From Pseudogracilibacillus sp037892545 (lineage in GTDB: Bacteria; Bacillota; Bacilli; Bacillales; Amphibacillaceae), in assembly GCF_037892545.1 (NCBI RefSeq), contig NZ_JBBKBG010000011.1:1-64000 (forward strand): 64,000 nucleotides of DNA. Direction: 5' to 3'. Under the pieces are notes generated by a model. That model was not told the DNA's origin. It did not search any database and saw nothing but the letters and a program-made list of their open reading frames with translations. How positions within the stretch are numbered: position 1 is the stretch's first letter; every line of letters starts with the position of its first letter. Both the position numbers and the translations under genes were made by a program. Below are positions 25,399 through 34,203 of the stretch, in pieces.

Positions 25399-26772
25399 TT
25401 ATCGTTGTTCTTTTGGAAAATAGATGGAAAAAGTTGTTCCTTTTCCTAGTTCACTATCTACTTTAATTTCCCCATCATGCAATTCAACGATATGTTTCAC
25501 AATCGCTAAACCTAAACCTGTACCACCCGTATTTCGACTACGCGCTTTATCTACACGATAAAATCGTTCGAAAATACGTGGGATGGCATCTTGAGATATG
25601 CCAATTCCAGTATCTGATACGTGGAAACAAATACGATCCCCTTCATCTGAAATAGCTAAGGAAACTTTCCCTTGTTCAGGTGTGTAACTAATCGCATTCG
25701 ATAACAAGTTTATTAACACTTGTTTCACTTTTTCTTCATCTGCTGAAAATGTTAAGGCCATATCTTCTGGGAACTCTACTTCAATTTCTTTACGTTTTGC
25801 ATGCTGTTCAATTAACGGGCGAATATCTGCAACGATTGCATCCGAATGAATCTCTTCTACGTGGATCTTCGATTCATCTTTTTCTAAATTAGATAAAATG
25901 AGTAAATCATTAATTAATAATTGAATTCGTTTACTCTCATCAAAAATAATTTTCAAAAATTGATTACGAGTTTCAGGATCTTCTTGTGCTCCATCTAATA
26001 AGGTTTCCGAGAAGCCACGAATCGATGTAATCGGCGTTTTTAATTCGTGTGACACATTTGCAACGAAATCTTTACGCATTACTTCTAATAATTTAAACTC
26101 TGTAATATCATAAACGACTAACACCGCACCTTTTAACATATTACGTTCATTAAAAATTGGTGCCCCAACAATTTCTAAATATATTTTTTCCCCATTTTTA
26201 TCCACTGAAAACAAATGCTTGACATGTTTTTCATATAAAAATGTTTCTTGTACAGTATGATGAATTTGTTCACTATCCAGTACATCGTAATAAATATGTC
26301 CGACATAATCATGTGGTGTTTTACCGAACATAGATAAAAACTTTCTGTTTACAAAATGAATATATCCCTTTTCATCAATTAAAACAAGGCCACTCTCCGT
26401 GTTTTCAATGACCGTCGTTAACTGTTCTGCTTGAATTTGTTCAGAAATAGTTAATTCACTTAAATTTCGTGCCAATGCATTCACTTTGGAACTAACTTCC
26501 CCAATGGTGCCCGTCATCGATTGGTTGACTCGTGCATTATAATTCCCTTCTAATAATTTATCCATTGTCTTTGCTACTTTTTCGACTGGCTTAATATATT
26601 TATCATAAAAATAAGAAATAACGAGTAATAAAACAATACATTCAATAACGAGGACAGCTAGTAGCACGTAGTAATTCGTGACAACCGGGAATAAAACGAC
26701 GCCACTAATGAGCAAAATCGCAAGAACGAGGAATGTATATCCCCTTAACTTTTTTGACAACAGCTTTTTCAT
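25399..26772 (-). CDS. phoR: Phosphate sensor histidine kinase PhoR, lacking the extracytoplasmic domain
   Basis: PhoR phosphorylates PhoP under phosphate limitation. This 457-residue protein is clearly shorter than B. subtilis PhoR (about 579). Two membrane segments (about residues 13-31 and 36-55) are joined by only a few residues, so the external PDC sensor domain is missing. HAMP, a cytoplasmic PAS (SGLVLIDEKGYIHFVNRKF), the phosphoacceptor H242 in NVSHELKTPITSIRG and the ATPase (NLLSNAISYTP, GTGLGLAIVKHIVE) are intact. Its start overlaps the phoP stop by 4 nt (ATGA). Confidence 0.93.
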   Translation of the reverse strand: MKKLLSKKLRGYTFLVLAILLISGVVLFPVVTNYYVLLAVLVIECIVLLLVISYFYDKYIKPVEKVAKTMDKLLEGNYNARVNQSMTGTIGEVSSKVNALARNLSELTISEQIQAEQLTTVIENTESGLVLIDEKGYIHFVNRKFLSMFGKTPHDYVGHIYYDVLDSEQIHHTVQETFLYEKHVKHLFSVDKNGEKIYLEIVGAPIFNERNMLKGAVLVVYDITEFKLLEVMRKDFVANVSHELKTPITSIRGFSETLLDGAQEDPETRNQFLKIIFDESKRIQLLINDLLILSNLEKDESKIHVEEIHSDAIVADIRPLIEQHAKRKEIEVEFPEDMALTFSADEEKVKQVLINLLSNAISYTPEQGKVSLAISDEGDRICFHVSDTGIGISQDAIPRIFERFYRVDKARSRNTGGTGLGLAIVKHIVELHDGEIKVDSELGKGTTFSIYFPKEQR

Positions 26773-27461
26773 TTAGGCTCCTCCAATTTATAACCAAAGC
26801 CCCGTACAGTCTTAATATATCGTGGTTTTCGCGTATCTTCTTCAATTTTTTCCCGTATATTACTTACTTGTACGTCGACTATTCTAGTATCACCAACAAA
26901 ATCATACCCCCATACAGCACTTAATAACTGTTCACGGGATAAAATTTGTCCTTTATGTTGAATTAAATAAACGAGTAATTCAAATTCTTTACGTGTTAAT
27001 TCTAAATATTCTCCTTTGAAATCTGCTTCAAATTTCTTTGGTGCAATAACTAAATCACCAACTTTTAATGTTTCATCTTCATATACTTGATGACGTTCCG
27101 TACGACGTAATATTGCTTGAATTCTAGCAAGTAACTCTTTCGGACTGAATGGTTTCGTCAAATAATCATCTGCTCCCATTTCCAGGCCATGTACTTTATC
27201 GTACTCATTATCTTTTGCTGTTAACATTAAAATCGGTGTGAAATTTTCTTCCTGACGTACTCTTTTGCAAACATCAATCCCATTTACTTTCGGTAACATT
27301 AAATCTAAAACGACTAAATCATATGTATGTTCACTTAATTTTTCAATACCTTCTTCTCCATCGTATGCAACATCTGTTTTATATCCTTCTTTTTCTAAAT
27401 TAAATTTAATTAATGTTACAATAGCTGGTTCATCTTCTATAATTAAAATTGAACGATCCAC
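26769..27461 (-). CDS. phoP: Phosphate response regulator PhoP
   Basis: PhoP is an OmpR-type regulator of phosphate-starvation genes. The 230-residue protein has the receiver domain (ILIIEDEPAIVTLIKFNLE, phosphoacceptor Asp in DLVVLDLMLPKVNG, MLTAKDNEYDKVHG, DYLTKPFSPKELLARI) and the winged-helix C-domain (YIKTVRGFGYKLEEP). GTG 27461 is the start: AGAGG lies 7 nt upstream and the next residues align with Bacillus PhoP. The open frame continues to 27500 but without support. Translationally coupled to phoR. In B. subtilis mdh precedes phoP; here the gap to icd holds no gene. Confidence 0.96.
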   Translation of the reverse strand: MDRSILIIEDEPAIVTLIKFNLEKEGYKTDVAYDGEEGIEKLSEHTYDLVVLDLMLPKVNGIDVCKRVRQEENFTPILMLTAKDNEYDKVHGLEMGADDYLTKPFSPKELLARIQAILRRTERHQVYEDETLKVGDLVIAPKKFEADFKGEYLELTRKEFELLVYLIQHKGQILSREQLLSAVWGYDFVGDTRIVDVQVSNIREKIEEDTRKPRYIKTVRGFGYKLEEPK

Positions 27462-27916
27462 AGCGCTACCTCTTTTCTTATCAAAAATATCAATATACAT
27501 TTATTTTACATTATTGTTACGATAGATTGGGAGATTTATCGGAAAATTAATATAAAATTTACAATCAATTGATGAAATATGCCCTATAGATGCTCGTTAC
27601 ATGTTACATTTCCATTCGTAATATGGTTATTCGTGTTTGTTGCCATCATACTTAACACGTATGTTTCTCGTTAATAGTGATGAAGTATGTATGCTAGTTC
27701 CCTTTCAACATGTACATGTCATTTAATAGCCTTTTACACATTGATCTAAAAAAATCCTTTTTCGAGCAAAACGAAAAAAGGATAGATAAAAAAACAAAAA
27801 CGTTTGATCAAAATATGATATATAGAAAGAAACTTCGTCTTCGTTCGGAAACAAAGTGGAAGTTTCTTTCATTTACTGTTCACATTTTAAGTTCACATTT
27901 TTGTTTTTGTGTAAAA
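27462..27916. other. Intergenic region between icd and phoP
   Basis: This 455-nt gap holds no gene I can support. It contains two hairpins that could end the citZ-icd transcript (27754-27783 and the weaker 27825-27870) and must contain the phoP promoter. The segment around 27590-27610 has TGTAACATGTAAC on the minus strand, two close TGTAAC copies, but not the 11-nt spaced direct repeats of a classical PhoP box. No mdh remnant was seen. Confidence 0.6.
27754..27783 (-). terminator. Terminator of the citZ-icd operon
   Basis: ATCCTTTTTCG (27754-27764) pairs with 27772-27783, with one bulge, followed on the minus strand by seven T. A further stem with arms 27825-27836 and 27859-27870 lies between it and the icd stop. 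Confidence 0.75.
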
Positions 27917-29179
27917 TTATAAGTTTTTGATTAATTCATCCGCGAATTCAGAACATTTTACTTCTGTAGCACCGTCCATTAAACGAGCAAAGTCGTATGT
28001 TACAACTTTAGAAGCAATTGTTTTGTTCATTGATTCTGAGATTAAGTTAGCAGCTTCTGTCCATCCTAGGTGCTCTAACATTAATACGCCTGATAATAAT
28101 ACAGATGATGGGTTCACTTTATCTAAACCTGCATATTTAGGAGCTGTTCCGTGTGTAGCTTCGAAAATAGCATGTCCAGTAACGTAGTTAATGTTTGCTC
28201 CAGGAGCGATTCCGATTCCACCAACTTGTGCAGCTAATGCATCAGAAATATAATCTCCATTTAAGTTCATCGTTACAACTACTTCATGTTCTTTCGGACG
28301 AGTTAAAATTAACTGTAAGAAAATATCAGCAATAGCATCTTTTACGATGATTTTTCCAGCAGCTTCTGCATCAGCTTGCGCTTTGTTTGCTGCTTCTTTC
28401 CCTTCAGCTTCTACGATACGATCATATTCAGCCCAAGTGAATACTTTATCACCATATTCAGCTTCTGCAACTTCGTAACCCCAATCTTTGAACGCACCTT
28501 CCGTAAACTTCATAATGTTTCCTTTGTGTACTAAAGTAACACTCTTACGGCCATGCTCGATTGCATAGTCAATAGCAGAACGTACTAAACGCTTCGTACC
28601 TTCAGCTGAAACTGGCTTAATTCCGATTCCTGAAGTTTCAGGGAAACGAATGTTTTTCACGCCCATTTCATCTTGTAAGAAGTTAATGACTTTTTCAACT
28701 TCTGGTGTTCCTTGTTTCCACTCAATACCAGCATAAATATCTTCTGTGTTTTCACGGAAAATAACCATGTTCACATCTTCAGGGCTTTTTACCGGAGAAG
28801 GTACACCTTCGAAATACTCTACTGGACGTAAGCATGTATATAAATCTAATTCTTGACGTAGTGCTACGTTTAATGAACGGAATCCTCCACCAATTGGAGT
28901 TGTAAGAGGTCCTTTAATCGCAATTTTGTATTCATCAATTGTATCTAAAGTTTCTTGTGGTAACCATTCACCTGTTTCGTTGAATGCTTTTTCACCAGCT
29001 AGAACTTCTTTCCATTCAATTTTTTTCTCACCGTTGTATGCTTTTTCAACTGCTGCATCTAACACACGGCTTGCTGCGTTCCAAATATCTGGTCCAGTTC
29101 CATCTCCAATAATGAAAGGAATTACTGGATTATTTGGTACTTGTAAAACTCCATCCTCAATTGTGATCTTATTAGTCAT
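27917..29179 (-). CDS. icd: NADP-dependent isocitrate dehydrogenase
   Basis: Icd oxidises isocitrate to 2-oxoglutarate and CO2 in the TCA cycle. The 420-residue protein has family motifs PFIIGDGTGPDIWNAA and GGGFRSLNVALRQELDLYTC (substrate loop with the serine phosphorylated in E. coli). YAGIEWKQGTPEV and NLNGDYISDALAAQVGGIG follow. ATG 29179 has AGGAGG 10 nt upstream. It follows citZ with a 187-nt gap that contains a hairpin, so transcription may be graded between the two. Confidence 0.97.
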   Translation of the reverse strand: MTNKITIEDGVLQVPNNPVIPFIIGDGTGPDIWNAASRVLDAAVEKAYNGEKKIEWKEVLAGEKAFNETGEWLPQETLDTIDEYKIAIKGPLTTPIGGGFRSLNVALRQELDLYTCLRPVEYFEGVPSPVKSPEDVNMVIFRENTEDIYAGIEWKQGTPEVEKVINFLQDEMGVKNIRFPETSGIGIKPVSAEGTKRLVRSAIDYAIEHGRKSVTLVHKGNIMKFTEGAFKDWGYEVAEAEYGDKVFTWAEYDRIVEAEGKEAANKAQADAEAAGKIIVKDAIADIFLQLILTRPKEHEVVVTMNLNGDYISDALAAQVGGIGIAPGANINYVTGHAIFEATHGTAPKYAGLDKVNPSSVLLSGVLMLEHLGWTEAANLISESMNKTIASKVVTYDFARLMDGATEVKCSEFADELIKNL

Positions 29180-29318
29180 CTTCAAAAAACCTCCTAAAAA
29201 TTTTAATTCTTTTGAACCATTTCATTATTTACTAAGGCAAAAATGGTTTCTTTTTCTCTCTTTCTAGAATATACCATTTTTAAATAGAAATAGTAATTAT
29301 TTTGTTTCAGACATACGT

Positions 29319-29346
29319 AGTAGTAGCCAGATGACCGGCTACTACT
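29319..29346 (-). terminator. Intercistronic hairpin between citZ and icd
   Basis: A perfect 10-bp stem AGTAGTAGCC/GGCTACTACT (29319-29328, 29337-29346) with an 8-nt loop sits just after the citZ stop but has no T-run behind it on the minus strand. It may stabilise the citZ 3' end or attenuate icd rather than terminate fully. Confidence 0.5.
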
Positions 29347-29366
29347 TAGTGTGTATTCAAAATATA

Positions 29367-30482
29367 TTAACGATTTTCAATTGCTACGAAGCTACGTAAA
29401 GCTGGTCCAGTGTACTCTGCACGTGGACGAATTAAACGGTTGTTATCATATTGTTCTAAAATATGTGCTAACCATCCAGACATACGGCTTACAGCAAAAA
29501 TTGGTGTAAATAAGTCATGGTCAATCCCTAAACTATGATATACACTTGCAGAATAAAAGTCAACGTTTGCAGGTAGACCTTTATGTTCTTTAATGTATTT
29601 TTCAATCTTTACAGACATACGGTATAATTCTTCTTTATTGTGTAATTTCGTTAATTTCTCTGACATTAATTGTAAATGTTTTGCACGTGGATCTCCTGTA
29701 CGATAAACACGGTGTCCCATACCCATAATTTTTTCTTTGTTCGCTAATTTTTCTTCAATGTATGGAATGGCATTTTCTTCTGAACCAATTTCCGTTAACA
29801 TATGCATTACTTGCTCGTTCGCTCCACCATGTAAAGGTCCTTTTAATGCACCGATTGCAGCAGTTACACCAGAATAAACATCTGATAATGTTGCTACACA
29901 AACACGTGCTGTAAACGTGGAAGCGTTTAACTCGTGATCCGCATGTAAAATTAATGCTTTATCAATTGCTTCAATTTCGATATCTTCGCCTTCTTTATCA
30001 TTTAACATGTATACGAAGTTTTCAGCGAATGTTAAGTCTGTTTTTGGTGTTACAGGCTCTAACCCTTTACGAATACGTGAGAAAGCCGTTACAATTGTTG
30101 CAACCTGTGCTTGTAGACGAATTGCTTTACGACGGTTTGCTTCTGGATCCATCACATCTGCCTCTTCATCATATAAACCTAATAATGAAATAGCTGTACG
30201 TAATGCTGCCATTGGATGTACGGTAGATAAGTCATATGATTTTAAATGGTCAATAACTCCTTGAGGTACTGCCATATTTTCTGCTAATTCTTTTCTTAAT
30301 GCTTCATATTGTTCCTGTGTTGGTAATTCACGGTTCCATAATAAGTAAATAACTTCTTCAAAAGTTGCATTTTCTGTTAATTCATCGATAGAATAACCTG
30401 CATACGTTAATTTATCGTCAATAATAGAACAAATCGACGATTCCGTTACAACAATTCCTTCTAAACCTTTAGATACTGACAT
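29367..30482 (-). CDS. citZ: Citrate synthase II
   Basis: CitZ condenses acetyl-CoA and oxaloacetate to citrate. The 371-residue length is that of Bacillus CitZ. The active-site features are present: GPLHGGANEQVMHML, GHRVYRTGDPRAKHL and NVDFYSASVYHSLGI. The start MSVSKGLEGIVVTESSICSI with AAGGAGAG upstream is clear. It heads citZ-icd; mdh, the third gene of this operon in B. subtilis, is not here. Confidence 0.97.
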   Translation of the reverse strand: MSVSKGLEGIVVTESSICSIIDDKLTYAGYSIDELTENATFEEVIYLLWNRELPTQEQYEALRKELAENMAVPQGVIDHLKSYDLSTVHPMAALRTAISLLGLYDEEADVMDPEANRRKAIRLQAQVATIVTAFSRIRKGLEPVTPKTDLTFAENFVYMLNDKEGEDIEIEAIDKALILHADHELNASTFTARVCVATLSDVYSGVTAAIGALKGPLHGGANEQVMHMLTEIGSEENAIPYIEEKLANKEKIMGMGHRVYRTGDPRAKHLQLMSEKLTKLHNKEELYRMSVKIEKYIKEHKGLPANVDFYSASVYHSLGIDHDLFTPIFAVSRMSGWLAHILEQYDNNRLIRPRAEYTGPALRSFVAIENR

Positions 30483-30800
30483 TCTAAAATCTCTCCTTTT
30501 AATTTATTATCTTTTATTTCATAGAAATCAAAAGTTTTAAGTAAATGAAATTTTGTACATTCATTTTTCTATTACCCGTATTATAATGGATTTTTTCCTC
30601 AATGTGAATTGAAAGCTATTACATTTTGAATTCAAATTCAGTATTTTGGATAAGTATTTGTTTTATTCAAGTTTATATTTCGACAGCTCAACCATTTTTA
30701 AACGCAAATAAAGTCTATTTTCAAACGATTCAACATATAGTGTAAAAATAGATGTTTTCGCTTACATTTTTCTAATATTTGTTTTGAAAAGGTGACTTAT
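30483..30800. other. Divergent citZ / ytvI regulatory gap
   Basis: This 318-nt gap carries the citZ promoter and two cre-like sequences: TGTTTTCGCTTACA (30753-30766) and TGAAAGCTATTACA (30610-30623). Each has one mismatch to TGWNANCGNTNWCA. CcpA control of citZ is known in B. subtilis. No small gene or other structure was recognised. Confidence 0.55.
30580..30608 (-). promoter_or_regulatory. Sigma-A promoter of citZ-icd
   Basis: TTCACA (30608-30603) and TATAAT (30585-30580) are 17 nt apart on the minus strand. A cre-like sequence (30610-30623) lies immediately upstream of the -35 box. Confidence 0.72.
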
Positions 30801-31880
30801 ATGACCCATTTTAGCTTACGTTTTATATTTTTAGCGATCATTTTAGGATGTTTATATTATTTTATCCAGCTATTTTCATTTCTTTTTATCCCAATAATTG
30901 TCGCATTCATCATCACCATATTTGTGCGACCTATCGTGCGTACACTAGAACATTGGACAAACTTACCTAAATGGATAGTCATTATATTCGTACTTTTTTC
31001 TTTTTTTATTAGTATAACAGGATTAACGGTTGTAACCTTCTACTTCATTAGCAAAGAATTAGAAGCAATTATTCAAGCGAACAATTGGAGTCTTACGGGA
31101 GTAACTGCTTATATAAAATATATATGTGAAAAAATTGCATCCATTTTACCAATCGATTTACACTCACTTATCGAGGATAGCATCCCACATTTCTTTCAAC
31201 AACTAGAAAAAAATAGCATGGATATGCTAAAAGGGTTGTTTGAAATTATGTCTAATGTTGTTCAATCATTAACAAATGTCATTACGTTTTTGTTCATCGT
31301 ATTATTTATCGTTTTCTTTTTATTAAAAGATGAATCTGACATAAGGCATTTTTTCAAAAAAATAACTCCTTCCACATGGTTGATGTATGTGAAAGAAGTG
31401 CAAAGGACATTACATACGTCTATTTTCCGTTTCATTAAAGCACAATTTTTGCTCGTATTACTTACAACCGTAATCATTTTTATTTGTTTACATATTTTCC
31501 AGTTTACCCATGTTACATTCATTACGATTATGACGTTTATTATTGATTTCATTCCGTATATAGGTATTGGCTTATTGTTTATTCCGATGATTATATTTCA
31601 TTTTCTAACAGAACAATATGTTGCAACGATTCAACTTAGTAGCCTATATATATTTCTCGTTTTACTACGCCAAGTGTTAGAACCGAAATGGTATGCTGCA
31701 TCCATCGGTTTACATCCACTCGTCGTGTTCTTTATATTAATATGTATGATTCACCATTTCGGTATGATTGGTATTGTTTTTACACCAGTTGTGATCATTC
31801 TTATTAGTGTGCTTTATTATACCCGAGTGTTTCAATTAATATGGTATTATGTAAAAACTGGGTCATTTCATCCAAAATAA
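30801..31880 (+). CDS. ytvI: AI-2E family membrane protein YtvI
   Basis: This 359-residue polytopic membrane protein of the AI-2E/PerM exporter-like family is annotated in B. subtilis as sporulation-associated YtvI. Membrane helices cluster at the N-terminus (FIFLAIILGCLYYFIQL, IPIIVAFIITIFVRPIV), in the middle (VITFLFIVLFIVFFLLKDE) and at the C-terminus (FIDFIPYIGIGLLFIPMIIF). The motif IDFIPYIG and RQVLEPKWYAASIGLHP are family hallmarks. ATG 30801 has AAAAGG 8 nt upstream; an in-frame GTG at 30792 is possible. It is a lone plus-strand gene between citZ and fxsA. The transported substrate is unknown. Confidence 0.9.
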   Translation: MTHFSLRFIFLAIILGCLYYFIQLFSFLFIPIIVAFIITIFVRPIVRTLEHWTNLPKWIVIIFVLFSFFISITGLTVVTFYFISKELEAIIQANNWSLTGVTAYIKYICEKIASILPIDLHSLIEDSIPHFFQQLEKNSMDMLKGLFEIMSNVVQSLTNVITFLFIVLFIVFFLLKDESDIRHFFKKITPSTWLMYVKEVQRTLHTSIFRFIKAQFLLVLLTTVIIFICLHIFQFTHVTFITIMTFIIDFIPYIGIGLLFIPMIIFHFLTEQYVATIQLSSLYIFLVLLRQVLEPKWYAASIGLHPLVVFFILICMIHHFGMIGIVFTPVVIILISVLYYTRVFQLIWYYVKTGSFHPK

Positions 31881-31882
31881 AA

Positions 31883-31982
31883 AGAAGTTAGAACATAGTG
31901 GATAATCAGTGTAAAAACGATGATGTTTTATATTGCACCTGAAAATCCTTTTCACACTGTCTTTTCATATGTCCTAACTTCT
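31883..31982. terminator. Two-tier hairpin between ytvI and fxsA
   Basis: Outer arms 31883-31897 and 31968-31982 (14 of 15 pairs) enclose about 70 nt with an inner stem (31907-31917, 31949-31959, 10 of 11 pairs). On the minus strand TTTTATTTT follows, so it can end fxsA transcripts. It also lies at the end of ytvI. Confidence 0.7.
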
Positions 31983-31986
31983 ATCT

Positions 31987-32376
31987 TTAAAATTTTCGAT
32001 AAATAATCTTCCGTTTCGCTACTTTACGCATAAAAAAGGCATATATGGCATATTTAAATGGTTTTCTCGTAAAAGGTATAACGAGTAAAAATCCAATTAA
32101 ATCTGTTACGAAACCTGGAATAACAAGCATTATTCCTCCTAAAATAATACAAAGACCGTCTAATAATTCATTTTTAGGTACTTGTCGATCTTGCAGAGTC
32201 GACTGGAAATTCCGCATCGTTTCTATCCCTTGTTGACGCACTAACCAAATACCGATAATCCCACTCAACAATATACCTAACACAACATATCCTGCACCGA
32301 TTTTACTTCCTGTCCAAACAAATACCCCTATTTCAATTGCTGGAACGAGTAAAAACAATAGTATATATACGTACAT
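31987..32376 (-). CDS. fxsA: FxsA-family membrane protein
   Basis: FxsA (YtzA in B. subtilis) is a small inner-membrane protein named for suppression of F exclusion of phage T7 in E. coli; its cellular role is unclear. The 129-residue sequence has the typical pattern: LLFLLVPAIEIGVFVWTGSK, then the glycine-rich second helix (VLGILLSGIIGIWLVRQQG). After these come a third block (GIMLVIPGFVTDLIGFLLVIP) and a basic tail. It lies 31 nt downstream of pyk and is probably cotranscribed, as in Bacillus. Confidence 0.92.
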   Translation of the reverse strand: MYVYILLFLLVPAIEIGVFVWTGSKIGAGYVVLGILLSGIIGIWLVRQQGIETMRNFQSTLQDRQVPKNELLDGLCIILGGIMLVIPGFVTDLIGFLLVIPFTRKPFKYAIYAFFMRKVAKRKIIYRKF

Positions 32377-32407
32377 TTCATTCTTCCTTTCTTACATACG
32401 AGGAATC

Positions 32408-34174
32408 TTACAGTACGCTTGCATGACCTTGGTGAATATTTCCTGTTCCACCATCAATCGTAATATCTTCACCATCTTTAATGGACGTAAACGCATCCTC
32501 TACCCCAATAATTACAGGTATACCTGCACTTAAACCAACGACAGCTGCATGGGAAGTTAATCCAGCTTCCACCGTAATAATACCACCTGCTTTTTTAATT
32601 GCCGGCATCATATCACGATCTGTTGCATGTGTCACTATAATATCACCAGGTTTTGTTCGTGCATTGGCATCTTCTGCATCATTTGTTACGACTGCTTTTC
32701 CATATGCATAATGACGACCTACACCTTGACCTTTTGTAATGACATTCCCAATTACGTGTACTTTCATTAAATTCGTTGTACCTGTCACACCTACTGGTAC
32801 ACCAGCGGTAATAATTACTTTACTTCCTCGTTTAAATAAATTCGTCTCAAGTCCTTTATTAATTGCCGTATCTAAAATTTCATCCGTCGTATGTGCCTGT
32901 TCACTTATAACGGGATAAACTCCCCAAGTTAATGAAAGGCGACGTAATACGGTTTCCGAAAATGTCACCGCGATAATCGGTGCTTCTGGACGATATTTCG
33001 AAATCATACGAGCAGAATGCCCTGATTGTGTTGGAGTTAAAATAGCACTTACCCCTAAATTTGCGGCTGTATGTGAAACAGACTGGCTAATTGCATCGGT
33101 AATGGTCATTTCAATTTTACGCGAACGATTTTTAAGTAATTGAGCATGGTCTAATCCAGTTTCTGTTTTATATGCAATGGTATGCATCATTTCAACAGAT
33201 TCTACTGGGAATTCCCCTGCTGCGGTTTCACCAGACAACATAATCGCATCGGTTCCATCTAGAATAGCATTCGCAACATCTGAAGCTTCCGCACGTGTTG
33301 GACGTGGGTCCCATTGCATGGAATCTAACATTTGTGTTGCGGTAATAACTGGTTTTCCAATTAAGTTACAACGATGAATTAAATCTTTTTGTACAAGTGG
33401 TACCTCTTCAGCAGGAATTTCAACCCCTAAATCTCCACGAGCAACCATAATACCGTAACTTGCTTCTAAAATTTTATCAAAATTGTCGACCCCTTCACGA
33501 TTTTCAATTTTTGAAATAACTTGAATATCGTGCCCGCCATGTTTTTCTAACCATTCTTTAATTTGCAACACATCTTCTGCTTGACGTACAAATGAAGCAG
33601 CAATAAAATCAACATTTTCTTCAATTCCGAAAAGAATATCTGAACGATCCTTTTCGGTCATCGAAGGTAAGTTGACACGAACGTTTGGAATGTTCACACC
33701 TTTTCGGTTCTTCACCATACCGCTATTCACAACTTCCGTCACAATTTCTTTTGCATCGTAATCAATTGCGGTTACTTTTAATGCAATTAATCCATCATCT
33801 AATGTGATGACGGTGCCAGTTTCTACGTCATGAATTAATTTATCATACGTGACCGAAAAACGTTCTTCCGTTCCTTCGACGTCATTCATACTAATGATCA
33901 CTTGTTCACCACGTTTTAAAAATGCTTCTCCTCCTTTAAATGTTTTCGTACGAATTTCTGGTCCTTGTGTATCTAATAATATAGCTACTGTTTTATCTAA
34001 TTCTTTCGCTACTTCACGAATATTTTTAATTCGTTCACGATGTTCGTCATAATCTCCATGTGAGAAATTTAGGCGTGCGACATCCATGCCACCAATCATT
34101 AGTTTTCGTAGTTTTTCTTTTGATTCGGACGCCGGACCAATCGTACAAACTATTTTCGTTTTACGCATTCGCAT
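32408..34174 (-). CDS. pyk: Pyruvate kinase
   Basis: Pyk converts PEP and ADP to pyruvate and ATP. The 588-residue protein has the TIM-barrel core (KTKIVCTIGPASES, ARLNFSHGDYDEH, MVARGDLGVEIP, KPVITATQMLDSM). It also has the extra C-terminal PEP-utiliser-like domain of Bacillus enzymes (GGIITVEAGLTSHAAVVG, IPVIIGVEDA). Four in-frame ATGs crowd the start (34189, 34180, 34174, 34168). I chose 34174 because GGGAG lies 8 nt upstream; 34168 matches the B. subtilis N-terminus. It is 29 nt after pfkA, the usual glycolytic operon. Confidence 0.97.
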   Translation of the reverse strand: MRMRKTKIVCTIGPASESKEKLRKLMIGGMDVARLNFSHGDYDEHRERIKNIREVAKELDKTVAILLDTQGPEIRTKTFKGGEAFLKRGEQVIISMNDVEGTEERFSVTYDKLIHDVETGTVITLDDGLIALKVTAIDYDAKEIVTEVVNSGMVKNRKGVNIPNVRVNLPSMTEKDRSDILFGIEENVDFIAASFVRQAEDVLQIKEWLEKHGGHDIQVISKIENREGVDNFDKILEASYGIMVARGDLGVEIPAEEVPLVQKDLIHRCNLIGKPVITATQMLDSMQWDPRPTRAEASDVANAILDGTDAIMLSGETAAGEFPVESVEMMHTIAYKTETGLDHAQLLKNRSRKIEMTITDAISQSVSHTAANLGVSAILTPTQSGHSARMISKYRPEAPIIAVTFSETVLRRLSLTWGVYPVISEQAHTTDEILDTAINKGLETNLFKRGSKVIITAGVPVGVTGTTNLMKVHVIGNVITKGQGVGRHYAYGKAVVTNDAEDANARTKPGDIIVTHATDRDMMPAIKKAGGIITVEAGLTSHAAVVGLSAGIPVIIGVEDAFTSIKDGEDITIDGGTGNIHQGHASVL

Positions 34175-34203
34175 ATTCATAACTCCCATCCTTCTGTCTA
34201 ATT

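Noticed and set aside
27590..27610. PhoP box upstream of phoP
   Set aside because: The two TGTAAC copies are not spaced as the 11-nt direct repeats expected of PhoP boxes and are far from the start.
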